A DNA stretch of 64,000 nucleotides. It comes from Spodoptera frugiperda (taxonomy: Eukaryota > Arthropoda > Insecta > Lepidoptera > Noctuidae). Made by a program: the position numbers and the translations under genes. Of this stretch, positions 1 to 11,655 are shown piece after piece. Under the pieces are notes generated by a model, which saw nothing but the letters and a program-made list of their open reading frames with translations, made no database searches and was not told where the DNA came from. The DNA lies in the NCBI RefSeq assembly GCF_023101765.2, contig NC_064233.1:3162001-3226000 (forward strand), written 5' to 3'. How positions within the stretch are numbered: the first letter of the stretch is position 1; each line of letters begins with the position of its first letter.

Positions 1-69
1 AGGTTACAAATACAACAACAAAAAGAAAATCTTTATTCACACACAACTAAACAAAAAAACAAAATAAAA

Positions 70-1459
70 TTACAATAACAAACTCAACAGCGCTTGCACG
101 ACCATCACAACGAGCTGCAATAAGCCTGGCAACAACGCACCGCCGATGCTTGTCAAAAGATCATCTGTCAAATCAGTGACAGTTGAAATCAGTGTTGTCA
201 GCAATCCTTGCAGATTTACAATATTTGCGGGAGGCGTGTTCGGACTCGCGCCAATAGCGTATTCAGGTAACGATCTTAAGAAATTAACTATAGCTAAGGC
301 TTGAGAATAGAGTTTTAATAAAGAGGTTTCTAAAGCGCTTAAGTCGACGGGAATCATGCAGCTTATATTCGCTGGGAGGGTGTCGAAGATTGAGAGGAGA
401 GAGAGGAGTAGATTGTAGACGTTGTTTAGTAGAGGTAGGAGGATGTTTACTAGGGGGTATACTGCTGGTAATTGTACGCCCGTCGCTGTTGTTGGTTGCT
501 GTAACAAAAATATGTTATAAGTTTTTAAATTGACTTGGTCACTAGTAATATCGTTAGAATTTAAAACGGGATATTTACTATACGTTTGCAACAGTGCCGA
601 AATATCGGAAACTTACAAAAACTAATAAACATGGTAAATATTCCGTTTTAAATCCTAATGATAAGTTACAAGTTTCTAACAAGCTGTGTGACGATGATAG
701 TTTAAATGGCTTATTTATGAAGTGATAACTGCAGAAATATCGGTACCCTTAGTACGAATTTGCATTACGTTGAACGAAAACGAAACTAAAGCGCCTTCGG
801 CTCTGATTGGCGGGCTCGAATCAGTCAACCAGTACCCTTAGTACGTGTTTTAAAGCAAACTTGGACTAAGACTTGGATAAACTCGATCCTTAAAAAAAAA
901 CTGATCTCCAACAAGTCTGCCAAGCGTGGAGATTGTAGCAAATCTAGTGGTTGAAAGTTGAAGCTAGTAGTAGGTGGGATTTGCAAGTAGGACAAAATAA
1001 TAAGTAAATAAGTAATAAGGTTTTCAATAAATGAAAAAAATGGCACGGAATCTTAAATTCTGATCCCTCATCCAGAGCCGCGGACTACCTAGCGGGTTTA
1101 TCGGGACTCCGGTTAGAAAAGTAGGAGTAGGGACGGGGTGGATTTAGTCAGTAAGAGTCTGACAATCCCTCTCCCCGGAAAAGTCATTGGATAATTTTAC
1201 CCCCAAAAAAGGCTGATATACCAAATTGACCTTCTGGCGCAGTCGGGTAAAAAAGGCTGATATTGACGGTTATTAAAAAAACTGGGGAAAAGTGTGTGTT
1301 ACATAATGTAAATATGTTATTTGCATCCCTGTCTACCCCTTCAGGAAATAAAAAGTTTGTTATAAACGTTATTTTAATATAAAATTATAAATAATATCTT
1401 ACCGTAGCAAAAACAGCGGCGAAACACGCAATCAAAACAACTACACTTAACTTCGACAT
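70..1459 (-). CDS. Leucine-rich secreted protein, paralogue of the 5.6 kb gene
   Basis: Two coding exons: 1403-1459 (19 codons, starts MSKLSVVVLIACFAAVFA) and 70-498 (142 residues plus stop), joined in phase 0 by a GTAAGA donor and a TTTTTGTTACAG acceptor; total 161 residues. Exon 1 is a clear signal peptide, with cleavage expected near the junction (FAT/QPTTATG). The mature protein is very rich in Leu, Val and Ile, with amphipathic stretches and one central cysteine in ANISCMIP. No known family is recognised. The gene at 5640-6860 has the same length, composition and central Cys-x-(I/L)-P pattern, so I call them paralogues transcribed away from each other. A TATATAA lies at 1533-1539 on the coding strand. 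The intron holds part of a dispersed repeat (585-650). The exon 2 frame also stays open into the intron up to 591, which is not coding. Confidence 0.75.
585..1225. repeat. Repeat remnants in the first gene's intron, including family D
   Basis: 585-650 matches the interior of the small inverted-repeat element at 57401-57550 (shared GCAACAGTGCCGAAATATC). 1075-1215 is the first copy of family D, recognised by the run 'gactacctagcgggttta', then a shared AGTCAGTAAGAGTCTGACA block and an end near GTCATTGGAT. Family D recurs about 18 times here in both orientations. No coding capacity is seen. Confidence 0.6.
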
Positions 1460-1532
1460 TTTAATAAAACGAATACAATTTCTTTCAACCTAAACAATGT
1501 TTACTATGTATTTTAAAACTAAAACAACACTG

Positions 1533-1539
1533 TTATATA
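1533..1539 (-). promoter_or_regulatory. TATA box of the first gene
   Basis: TATATAA on the minus strand, about 75 bases upstream of the start codon at 1459. It sits in otherwise unremarkable AT-rich sequence. Confidence 0.45.
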
Positions 1540-1854
1540 CTATATTTGTTACTTAACCCCATTTCTTATGTACAAATACATAATGATAATGTATATAATC
1601 GTTTGTATGTTTATCAATGAAATTGTTACTAAATTAAATAAAGCAATTATTTTGCGTAATTTTCGCTTTCACATAGTATCTATGTATGTAGTATAGTGTG
1701 GTATGTTTCTATGCTAATTTACATAATATAATACTATGCTTCTTAAACTAGATAGGGTAGGTATAGGTGTCAATGTGGGAGAGCCAGGCTTTTTTACGAA
1801 TGGGAAGGTTCAACTAAATTGATACTACACTTTCGAACGAGTACTGATCCGAAG

Positions 1855-1990
1855 GTGCGAAATACTCCAGGGTTGCAGACCACCTAATCGGTTACCGGGG
1901 TTCCGGCTCAAAGCAGGAGTAAGAACGGGTGGTTTTTAGGCAGTAACTGTCTGACTTTCTCACTCGCCTCGCCCAAGGTGGGAGATAACA
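1855..1990 (+). repeat. Family D repeat copy
   Basis: It contains the shared blocks: a pair of pyrimidine/purine-rich GGGTTCCGGCTC-like stretches, then AGGCAGTAACTGTCTGAC and CGCCTCGCCCAAGG. The 1560-1850 stretch before it shows nothing else recognisable. Confidence 0.6.
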
Positions 1991-2009
1991 ACCAACAATC
2001 CTTAAAATC

Positions 2010-2112
2010 CTAACACTTGTAACGCCTCTGGTGTTTCGTACGTCCATAGGCGACGGTGTTTGGTTACCATCAGGTGATCCGTCTGGCCGTTTACTGGCTT
2101 ATCCCATAAAAA
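2010..2112 (-). repeat. Family C repeat copy (truncated)
   Basis: Family C is a short interspersed element of about 280 bases. On its forward strand it begins GGTATAAGCCGGTAAACGAG, passes through CTGATGGTAAGCAAT, and ends with GAAGCATGGCTCTCCCAC. Here only the head half is present, on the minus strand. About 18 copies occur in the window. Confidence 0.65.
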
Positions 2113-2539
2113 GCTCATTGCATTAATGTCTACAATAAAAAAACATATTCCAAATTTTATCCCGTTCACTTCAGCTGTTTTGACGTGATTAAGTAACAAA
2201 CATACTCACAAACACACAAACTTTAGTATTTATCTATAGGTAATAAACAAGACAACTTTTTCGCGAAACGCGAAACCATGAACTTTCAAATAAAAGGTAG
2301 TGACAATGACAAAAAAAGGTGTGGAAGACTTAATAGGAAAATGGGAGCTTCAAATAACGAAATGTGTTTTTGATGACAGATCATTTACGGAGCCGCCTAC
2401 ACAGGGTGTAGTTTTGAAACCACAACAAAACTCGGGGGCATGTCACAGTAGTCATAAATGTACGATTTAAAATAAGGTTTCTGGTCAATAGGTAAAAACA
2501 CGGCTATAATCTGTATCTATACTATACTAATATTATAAA

Positions 2540-2777
2540 GATGAAGAGTTTTTTTTGTTTTTTTTGTTTTTTTTTTGTTTGTTTGAACGCGCTGATCTCC
2601 GGAAATTGTGGTCCGATTTCAATAATTGTTTTTGTGTTGGATAGTCCATTTATCGAGGAAGGCTATAGGCTATAAAACATCACGCTACGATCAATAGGAG
2701 CCGGGCAGAGAGAGTGAAACCGCGCGAAAAGGAGGATCCTCCGACCAGGCGAGGTGATCGTGTCTGGCGGGCTTTCT
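2540..2777 (+). repeat. Lepidopteran dispersed repeat flanking the LINE insertion
   Basis: The T-rich stretch followed by GTTTGAACGCGCTGATC and GAGGAAGGCTATAGGCTATA is repeated at 35345-35510 (+) and 11860-11965 (-). From about 2740 the sequence matches the repeat at 48060-48200, which continues after the LINE at 4165. Confidence 0.55.
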
Positions 2778-2789
2778 GCCCAACTGTTG
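2778..2789. repeat. Target-site duplication, left copy
   Basis: GCCCAACTGTTG; the identical right copy is at 4165-4176. The related repeat near 48110 has the same sequence with one change and no insertion. Confidence 0.75.
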
Positions 2790-4164
2790 CCTCTCGAAGT
2801 CTTCTCTACGTCCCCGACTGGGGGCGCGAGGACGCGCGATCCAGGCCGAGGCCTGTTTCGGCGGTCTCTTGTCGCTGCCCGCGACTGCGGGCGAGGGGTT
2901 GGAGTAGTCGGGCCCCTCGCGGGGCCCGATGCGATGTCGTGTCAGTGTTGTCGCGCCGCTAGCGGCCGCGCTCAAGCCGGGCTGGCCCGGCGAGCAGCAG
3001 GCGGGTAGCGGCGCGTGGTCAAGTCCGGTGGGGGAGCCTCTACCGCCCCGCCCTAGCTAGGGCGGGCGGGAGGCTCATGTGGCTGCGTCAGGTGGGTCGG
3101 TCGGGGCGACCAGGTCTCGTGGCAGACCGTATCCGTCGGGGGGGCGCCGATGGTATGGCGCCAGCGCCCGAAGGTGGTCGTGCCGCGACTTGCTGGCGCG
3201 CTCAAACATGTTTGTGCTCAGGCGCTGCACGAAGTCGTCGACGCTCTCTACGCCGAGGTCTCTCGATATGGTCGCGTTCCGTACGAAGCGCGGGGCCTTG
3301 ACTATAGTGCGCAGCGTTAGTGATTGCTGCGCACGGAGGCGCTGTTGGATTCGGACACGAGCGCGTACCAGGCCGGGGCGGCGTAGGTAAGCCGTGTCCG
3401 AATGTAGGCCTTGTAGATGCCGAGCTTCGCACGGAGCGGCAGCGACGAGTCGAGGACCGGGCGCAGGAGGTGACGGGCGGCGCGCGCCTGAGCAACAGCC
3501 TGCTGCACGTGGGGCGTCATGGACAGGGAGCGGTCGATGGTCACGCCGAGGTATTTAACGCTCGGCGCCCACCGTATTGGCTCACCCATCAGAGTCATAG
3601 GTTCCGGCTTCATGATCCCCACGGCGAGTGCATGTGTCTTGGCCACGTTGACGGCCAACCTCCACTTCTCCAGCCAGTCAGGGAGTGCATCTAGGGCGCG
3701 CTGTAGTTTGACTACTGCGTGCCGGGCGTTCAGCGACGTCGTGTAGAGCGCCGCGTCGTCCGCGTAGAGGGCGAGCTTGGCGCCGTCCACGACGGGGATG
3801 TCGTCCGTGTACACGCAGTAGCACACGGGTGAGATGCAGCTTCCCTGGGGCACGCCGGCTTGGATGCCGCGCTCAGTCGACAGAACGCCTTCCACTGCCA
3901 CTTGGAAGGTTCTGCCGTGCAGGAAGGTGGCCACGATCTTAACTAGTCGACGAGGAGTAGTAGATGTGGCCAGCTTGCTGAGCAGGCCGGCGTGCCAGAC
4001 GCGGTCGAACGCCTTCTCCATGTCGAGGAATACTGCAGCGGCCCGCTCGCGCTTGTTACGCGCGGCGGCCAGGTCGTGCAGTACCCTCGCGACTTGCTGG
4101 GTCGTGGAGTGTTCGGCCCTAAAGCCGAACTGTTCGCCGCGTGGCTGGAGGTGTGGGCGCAGGT
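2790..4164 (-). mobile_element. 5'-truncated non-LTR retrotransposon (reverse transcriptase fragment)
   Basis: The minus strand between about 3317 and 4164 encodes the reverse transcriptase core: LDMEKAFDRVWH (motif A), GVPQGSCISP (motif B) and YADD (motif C). A thumb-like region follows, with KYLGVTIDRSLSMTPH. This pattern is typical of jockey/R1-like LINEs. The N-terminal ORF, endonuclease and start of the RT are missing, so the copy is 5'-truncated and dead. GCCCAACTGTTG occurs at both edges (2778-2789 and 4165-4176), a 12-bp target-site duplication. No poly(A) tract is seen at the 3' end (2790). The element is much more GC-rich than its surroundings. Confidence 0.85.
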
Positions 4165-4176
4165 GCCCAACTGTTG
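4165..4176. repeat. Target-site duplication, right copy
   Basis: Identical to 2778-2789, directly abutting the truncated 5' end of the LINE. Confidence 0.75.
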
Positions 4177-4504
4177 TTCGTTGGGATTTTCTATCCGTGT
4201 TAATTCGCATGTAAACTTCATATGTGCGATGTAGGATATTTATGACGTCATCCGTTGATTTGCTCGTCGATAGTCTATGTGCGACTTCTGTCATCTGTCA
4301 CTTGTTACTTGCCAATGTGTCGCCACACCTCCTTGAATGTTTCTCGGCTTCAAAACGACACCCTGTATAGTGTCGGTCAGTTACCCCCCAAGGCCGGGGC
4401 AGAACCATTAATTATATGCCAAAGGTCATTGTATGAATATCTATTAATCATATTATTTTTTTCAGGTTTTCAAGAGTGAGTTTTAAGCACATCTTTTTTA
4501 TGGT

Positions 4505-5390
4505 ATAAACCAGTAAACAAGCATACGGATTACTTGATGGTGAGCAATCGCCGCTGCCAGTGGACACTTGAAATCCCAGAGGCGTTACAAGTGCGTTGCC
4601 GGCCTTTTGGGGGGTTAGGAATTTAAGGGTTGTTGGAAATCAGGAATTGGAAAGGGCGGTAATACAACACAAGCGTTGTTTCACGTTGGTTTTCTGTGAG
4701 GAAACATGTTGTTGTTTTCTAATTAAGCTATTTCAGCTATTTGGCATCAAAATATACACTTTCAGCTAGTTTGATTTGTCCCTTAACGGAAGTCCATGGA
4801 ATCGATACCCGAATGTATATGGCAATAGGCTCACCACCTATTACATGGGACTTATAACACAAATGTTGAAAAGTAACTGTATATTGTATAGCGGTATTAC
4901 GTACCGTAATGTATTATGTACAGTTCTGTCTAACCTTCGGGGATAAACAGCGTGACGATCATGCCCTGTCTGTATACCAAATTTCATAAAAATCGACGGA
5001 CAAACATGCAAACAAACAAATTAACATACATGACATAACATTGTTTATTTATTATATAACGGATATGTAACAATAACCTTGATATCCAACTTGTTGTGAT
5101 TGCATAATTGCAGTAATGTCTCATCAACACTTTTAATTCTAATGGAATCAGCAAAATTATTGCATTGAAACACCAGAGGCGTTACAAGTGTATTTCCGGT
5201 CTTTTGGGGGTTATAAATTTAAGGGTTATTGGGGAATCAGGGATTGGAAAGATAGAAATGGAGCCTCCGCGGTAACCCCACTCACACAACGCAAGCGTTG
5301 TTTCACGTCGGTTTTCGGTGAAGCCGTGGTATCACTCCGGTCGAGCCTGCCCATTCGTGCCGAAGCATGGCTCTCCCACACTTAACCTAT
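4505..5390 (+). repeat. Two family C copies with a family A tail between them
   Basis: 4505-4740 and 5165-5388 are family C copies; the second ends in the canonical GAAGCATGGCTCTCCCAC. 4790-4985 is the 3' part of family A (GGCAATAGGCTCACCACC, then a CTTCGGGGATAAA block). The rest of 4260-5560 shows no gene. Confidence 0.6.
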
Positions 5391-5567
5391 TGGAAAGTAT
5401 AGGACTCATAGCATAAGTAACTAGTGAACCTGAAAAGTGGTAATTGCGTAGCATAATATATTAAAATGATAAGATTACCTACCTATGTATGTAACATATT
5501 TATAAAAAGTTATAACATACTTAGGTAACATAATTGCACATAGCTTTTGTGTTGTGATAACAATGTG

Positions 5568-5575
5568 TTTATAAG
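5568..5575 (+). promoter_or_regulatory. TATA box of the second leucine-rich gene
   Basis: TTTATAAG lies about 65-70 bases before the start codon at 5640, a plausible distance for a short 5' UTR. Confidence 0.45.
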
Positions 5576-5639
5576 GACAATATAATTGTGGATAGACAAA
5601 CATTATTCATTATTAAGTTTATTTGTGTAGACGTTCAAA

Positions 5640-6860
5640 ATGCGTGCTTCTTTGGTTGTTTTTGCGCTGTCCGCTGCTGTTCTGGTTAGTATTAAGACCT
5701 CTTTTATTTGTTTTTTAGTTATTGGTTATCGGAATATGTCTTATTAAGGGTTTTCTATGTAAATAAGCTTTTTGTAAAACGTTAAGTGTGTTAGAAGATT
5801 TTGAAAGGACTAAGCAGTTTGCATATGGTTAAAAAAATCTATTAAGCCATTTGATAGGTAAGCATCCACAGGCAGGCATCGTACGCATTCCGTATGCTGT
5901 CATCAGTACGCATCGCATGTAGGCATTGCCGATGATGCGGTCCGTACGATGCGGATTAGTGGACGCAGTTGTATGAGTTTCTATACAAGACAAACTAAAA
6001 TCCGTTACGTGCGATGCGGGCCTGTGGACGCTTACCTTGAGGGTTTTCTAGGTAAATAAGCTTTTTGTGAAATCTTTTGGAAGGTTTCGAAAGTGATAAG
6101 CAGATATGTACATTTTTAAATATAAAATCTATGTATCTATTTTTTAACGCTCTTTTTAGGAGTAATCTTGCGAGTATCTCGTAAAAAGAGGCAAGTGTAG
6201 TCAAAAATTTGTCACAAACTACGCAACCAATCGTGTGCTCCATTTCATTTTTGAGCATATATTTATAGAGACCGATAAACTTCAAAATTCCATTTACACG
6301 ACCCTGAAATTTTACCCAAGACCCCGTCACAAACCAAACATTCTTGCAACGCCTACCTTTTTAAAGACTTGAGACAATTTACCATGTTTATCTATCTTTA
6401 ATTTCAGATCGGTCAAAGCGAAGCGATGATACCAGCGTACTCGGTGACGGCTCTCCGACTAGCCTTCGACGAAATATCCACCGTATTACCCATCGCCAAT
6501 CAACTAGCATGCCTCTTAATCCCATTCTTAATCAACTTAATAAACAACCTAAACAACTTGTCAAATATCGTACAAAATTTGACACCCGCATTATTGCCAT
6601 ACTTCGGTTGCACTTTACCACTTTTATACGCAACTTTGACAGATTTAGCGTCTGTCCTTTTCTTGTACATTAGTGTTTTGATATCTCTGTTTCGCTCTAA
6701 CGTGTTGGCTGCCCCGGGACTGTTGTTGGGCTTAGTCTCTCAAGTGCTCAATTTAGTCTTGAATCTGCTTAGCGGTTTGACTGATGGGAGTGGCTTGTTG
6801 AGCTCGCTTATAAAGTTGATTACAAGTATTGTTGTTGAGTTGGAGAAGTTGTTGGTTTAA
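5640..6860 (+). CDS. Leucine-rich secreted protein
   Basis: Exon 1 is 5640-5684 (15 codons, MRASLVVFALSAAVL) with donor GTTAGT. Exon 2 is 6408-6860, starting IGQSEAMIPAY after acceptor TTAATTTCAG, phase 0; total 165 residues. The first 20 or so residues form a signal peptide. The mature part is dominated by Leu, Ile, Val and Asn (for example NLINNLNNLSNIVQNL) and has two cysteines, one in PYFGCTLP that matches ANISCMIP of the paralogue at 70-1459. The family is unrecognised. It is too hydrophobic for a soluble enzyme and too segmented for a standard multi-pass channel, so an envelope-coating or membrane-associated role is only a guess. AATAAA follows the stop at about 6898. Confidence 0.78.
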
Positions 6861-7093
6861 AATTGTTTTTGTTTGTTGTTTTTTTCTAAGTGTGTTGAAT
6901 AAATGTTTGTTTTATAATTAAATGCTTTGTTTATTATTTTGTGAAGGCAATATATAAATATTGCTTTCTCTAAATTTTAATAGATGAATAAATAGCTGTT
7001 GTATCCGCCGAGAATGAAGAATGAAGTTCCCCCTCAAGAAAAAACAAAACAGCCGCAACTATCAAGCAATAGGCTAGTTTCCTACTGAGTTTA

Positions 7094-7420
7094 ATTGTGG
7101 GAGAGCCATGCTTCGGCACGAATGGGCCGGCTCGACCGGAGTGATACCACGGCCTCACCGAAAACCGACGTGAAACAACGCTTGCGTTGTGTTTCGTTGT
7201 GTGAGTGAGGTTACCGGAGGCCCAATTCCCCCCTTCCCAATCTTTCCAATCCCCGATTCCCCAACAATCCTTAAATTCCTAACCCCAAAAGGCCGGCAAC
7301 GCACTTGTAACGCCTCTGGTGTTTTAAGTGTCCATGGGTGGCGGCGATTGCTTACCATCAGGTGATACGGTGGAATTAGATTTTAATCAGTTTGCTAGAT
7401 TACCGGCGTGTTCCATAAAA
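7094..7420 (-). repeat. Family C repeat, near full length
   Basis: It runs from GTGGGAGAGCCATGCTTCGG at its 3' end to TTCCATAAAAAAATAC at its head, in reverse orientation. One of the longest copies in the window. Confidence 0.7.
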
Positions 7421-7639
7421 AAATACAACCTACATCGTAGGTACCTTCACTCAGGTCATAAAGAAACCACTATACTTTATAGGCACAATACGAGTACTAA
7501 GCTTTTACTGACACACTGAATCCTGAACACTGAAACAGTGTCACGTTTCAGTTGATTCAGTTTACACCATTACACTAGGTATACGAGATAGATCCTACGT
7601 GCCACTGTGGAATTGGATTTTAATCAGTCGTTAGAGTAA

Positions 7640-8320
7640 ATAAAATGAAATCCTACTAATATTATAAATGTGAAAGTTTGTATGTTTGTTTGTTTGTTAC
7701 TCTTTCACGTCAAAACGGCTGAAGGGATCGGTGAAAAAATAGCAGAAGAATATGGTCTGGAATAATAATAGGCTATTTTTTATACCATGTGAACGCGGGC
7801 TTATAACTATGCTTTGTTTTTTATGGCAATGGGTCGACAAATGAGCAGACGGATTACCTGATGCAAGTAAAATACCAGTAATTGGGATTTGGATATTTCA
7901 GGTTGTGGGATTTGGGTTACGAAAATTGTGGATTCTAATTGAAAATAATCATTTAATGCGGCAGCACTGGAGCCACTGGAGGGGTGGAATCTCGGTGATG
8001 TGGTGGTGAAACAAAAGGGAGTGTCAGACTTACTGACTAAAATTTACCCCGTTCCTACTCCTGCTTCGAGCCGGAGACTGTGGAAAATTGGGGATGGAAG
8101 AGGATTGGGCCTCCTATAACCTCACTCACACGGCGAAACACGACGCAAGCGTTGTTCGACTGGAGCTGCGGACAACGTAACAGGTTACCGGGGCTCCGGC
8201 TCGAAAAGCAAGAGAAGGAACGGGGTGGTTTTTAGTCAGTAAGAGTCTGACACTCCCTCTCGCCTCGCCCAAGGCGGAAGAAATCATTGGATGATGTTAC
8301 CCCCTCAAGAAAAGCGTTGT
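7640..8320 (+). repeat. Repeat-rich intergenic stretch with family D pieces
   Basis: 7640-7790 resembles a LINE or SINE tail (GTTTGTTTGTTACTC followed by TCAAAACGGCTGAAGG). 8010-8100 is an inverted family D fragment and 8165-8310 a direct one. No coding region was found. Confidence 0.5.
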
Positions 8321-8457
8321 TCGATGCGATTCTTTCGCTTACATCATATTATTATAATACATCTGATCATACAAAGACATCAGTCATGAATATCTACTTT
8401 TTATTATGACATATTACGTAAAAATATCGAGAAATAAAATAGATAAGGTCGTGCCTA

Positions 8458-8506
8458 ATCGATTAACCATATCGATGGTGCTTCTCGATATCGATAACAA
8501 ATCGAT
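8458..8506. promoter_or_regulatory. Cluster of four ATCGAT sites
   Basis: ATCGAT occurs at 8458, 8471, 8490 and 8501, within 49 bases, about 200 bases upstream of the next gene's start codon. A similar five-site cluster lies before the gene at 35877. Function is inferred only from this recurrence. Confidence 0.4.
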
Positions 8507-8711
8507 TCGAAATGTTTTAAAAAGGTTTTAGTTTTTGGAATATCACGTATTTATTATAAAGAGTTTGTGGGTATATAGCTTCATTTTGTTATTTTTTTAA
8601 GTTATTTTTTTTTAAACTGTAATTATTTATTTATTTAAGTCTTATATGAAAATTGGTTATAGTATTTTTTCAAATTGTGTTTTTGTGAATAATGTATGTT
8701 AGAAAGAGACA

Positions 8712-11108
8712 ATGGTTTTGAATATCGTGCTGTCCTTGTCACTCGTCGTGTTGGTATGTATTTTTTTTATTTACTTTTCACTTTAGTTTAAACATAAATT
8801 CAAATATTTTTCTAGTTGGTTTAAAAGTGCAACTATCGAGCAAGATATCCCTGCTTCCCGATTGAGAAAATTCCCTATCATTACGAGATTTCTCCATCTA
8901 TCATCTCCATTTCAAATTTAAGAATTCAATAACACTTTACCCCTCTCAGGGTACCCAAGACTCTTTGCTTTACAGTCTCACGTCTCATTAGAAAAGAAGA
9001 AAAATAATCGAACATTTGAACTCTAATGTGCAACAGAAAATAGACACTAAAGTATCCAGGCAATTTTACAGGCCACTGTATCTATTTCACACAAAATATC
9101 TAAACATTACTACTTACCCCTTTTATCGCTACGATACAAAGCACGCCCAACAATATTTTCCAACGTAATTCTTATTCTACACATATTCCCAATACAAATA
9201 TGATAATAATCAATCATGTTCTTTTTCTAGGTATCATCCAACAACGGCTTCCAAACGTACGAGGTACCAAACTACCAAAATACATACATAACCCTCCCAA
9301 CCAACCCACCAGTCGAAAACAACCCCTATCTTCAAATAAATACAGCTCAAAATCCCATACCACAAGATAACTTACAACCTTTTAACATAAGACAGATTTT
9401 ATTGAACAGAATCCTATCAAGCCCATCGGTACAGACGATTTTGGATCATAACTCAAATGGGTATGGTGCAAATTCCGTTGATTGTAACAGTAATCCGATT
9501 GAACCGTCTCTAAGAAACAATTATGAAGCGTCTCCTATAGATTATGAACGTTTGAATAACGATCTGAATACCAAGAATAAGGATAATGAATCTAATGTAG
9601 AAAATGAAGGAAAACGTCGAAAACATAAAAGGAGAAAGAATTCTAAGTCAAGAAGAAAACCAGACGATAATGTAAATAATGATAATCATAATGAAACAGA
9701 AGATAATAACAAAGAAACTGGTAAAAGACCAAAAAAGCGTTCAAGAAGACCTAAACAAGATTCTTCTAAAGACAATCAAGCTGACAATAATGAGAATTTA
9801 GACAAAAATAACACTAAAAAGCGTAAAAACAAACATAATGAGACAAACGTTGAAGACAGTACTACTGAAAACCCTAAACCTAGAAGAAGACATAAGAAGA
9901 AACATAAATCAGATGCCAATTCTACAGATACAGCGAATTTGGAACAACAGCTACCGCAACTAAGAGTAATCAACGATGAATTGAACTTAGCTAATTTCTG
10001 TGAAGGCATCACTGAAGAGTGTAGACAAACAAGGAATTTGAAAAAAGAAAATATCGATATACAAAAGCCTATAGCAAATCTAGTTGACAATTTCCCCAAC
10101 GGTTTCAGCTTTAAAACCTTCCAGAATCTATATAACAATCCAGCCATGACAAATTTCTTAGCAAACTACGAGAATATTTATAAAAACATGCTTTACACTA
10201 ATAATCCTATAAATGAACCACGAAATGTGGGTAAGAAAAAGCCTAAAAGTACTAGAAAAGCTCAAAGGAAAACCACCCTTAATAACAATAATTCAACTGT
10301 AGCTACTAATGATAAAATTACTCCACCAAATCCCATCAACTCTAACATAAATGAAACTACAGAAAAACCGACCCAAATCGACGATGCACCACAAGCAAAT
10401 ACCAACTTAACTACTGAAGCGGAAAGTATAAATTCAATTGAGAAACCGATAGATGATAAAGCGAATTTAATAGACACTAAAGATTTGGAAACAGATGAAC
10501 CGTTTCTGAATTACTATGACGGTTATATTGATGACTATTATCCACTTTTTACTGACAACGCTGCTTATACGGCTAACAACAGAGAGGTGTATGTCAAACA
10601 TATGGGTGACATAAAATACTATTACACTATAGATAAAAACGATCCAGAAAGATTTGGATTACCTGGAATTAAAGCAAAAGGATATAATACCAACAAGAAA
10701 TATGATGAAATTGAAGGCATAGATGCTAAAGATGAAACAAAAGAAGAAATAGTACAATTCCAAACTCCCCCATTACTAGAAACACCAGATTTCGAAACGA
10801 GAAAGGTGGAAATAGCTGAAATCAACCCTGATGCTTACTACAATAAGGAAGAATATCCAAAAACATCAACATACTCTCCAGCAAAGCACACAGAAGTAAA
10901 GAAGAATGGTTTAAATACGGCAGAAGATAAAATTGAAACTGTATTCGCGAGATCTAAAGTTGCTAAGTATGGAACTGCGTACAAAGTAGAAGAGAATGAG
11001 AAATCTTCTGTAGAAGCGAAAGAAGTTAAAGAAGAATTGAAAGAAGATAGTGTTAAAGATGGTGGTACTACTTATGTTATAGCTAAAAGTTTAGGTTACA
11101 GGTATTAA
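8712..11108 (+). CDS. Lys/Asn/Glu-rich disordered secreted protein, 639 residues
   Basis: Exon 1 is 8712-8753 (14 codons, MVLNIVLSLSLVVL, donor GTATGT). Exon 2 is 9231-11108 after TTCTTTTTCTAG and starts VSSNNGFQTYEVPNYQ, phase 0. Coding exon 2 starts well upstream of the first in-frame TTG at 9402. The N-terminal 100 residues are Asn/Pro/Gln-rich. Residues of roughly 125-240 are strongly basic with KRRKHKRRK-type clusters mixed with Asn/Asp runs. The C-terminal third is acidic and Tyr-containing (FLNYYDGYIDDYYPLF). There are very few cysteines and no domain I recognise. The same exon plan as its neighbours suggests membership of the cluster; the charged composition is unlike chorion proteins. 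It could be a matrix or binding protein of the egg envelope. Confidence 0.75.
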
Positions 11109-11519
11109 GGTTATAAAGAAATTACTGTCTTCGCCATTTTAAAAAAGACTATGCATAGTGAACATAAAACATTGTATGTCAATATTAATGACCGATCTCA
11201 AGCCAAAATCTATGAATAAGAATCGATTTCGTATATAAATTGTATGGAGTTTATTTGTTAAAAAAACTTGCTTAATTTTTCAGTTTAAGCAAAATACTTT
11301 GTACAAAATGTTTGACATATGGATCGACGCAATTTTTTCTAAGATTTGGGAGGTCAATTACTACCTTTTACCCATAAAGCCAACATACATAAATATGACT
11401 TTTTAGAAATAATTTTAGACAAGTATTTAAAGTTATTTATTTTATTAAAATATTATTTTTTATAATAAATATTATTTTATTTTTCTTTTCCTTGTCAAAT
11501 AACTAAGTCAACGTAAAAT

Positions 11520-11655
11520 ATATTGGACACAATTCCAGGCTCCGTGCTTCTGCTGAGATTTTTCGAAAAACCGAAAAAAAAACAGTAATACTTTGCCCGA
11601 CCCAGGAATCGAACCCGAGACCCCTTGTCCGGCAGTCGCGGCTATCGATTCTCAG
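11520..11655 (-). repeat. Family A SINE, head part
   Basis: Family A is a tRNA-headed SINE. Read forward it has GGTTCGATTCCTGGGTCGGG (a B-box), then an AAAACCGAAAAAAG-like stretch in reverse, GGCAATAGG and a tail ending CTTCGGGGATAAAAGG. Here only the head and the next block are present. The rest of 11110-12240 is the 3' end of the previous gene plus a dispersed-repeat piece at 11860-11965. Confidence 0.65.

Noticed and set aside
825..1046. 73-residue minus-strand ORF in the first gene's intron
   Set aside because: No signal peptide with splice donor, no family likeness, and it overlaps repeat-derived sequence.
2691..3694. Several GC-rich ORFs on both strands
   Set aside because: They overlap the truncated LINE; long frames there reflect GC-rich codon structure of the element, not separate genes.
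9776..10825. Minus-strand ORFs inside the large charged gene
   Set aside because: They are by-products of Asn/Lys-rich codons on the opposite strand.
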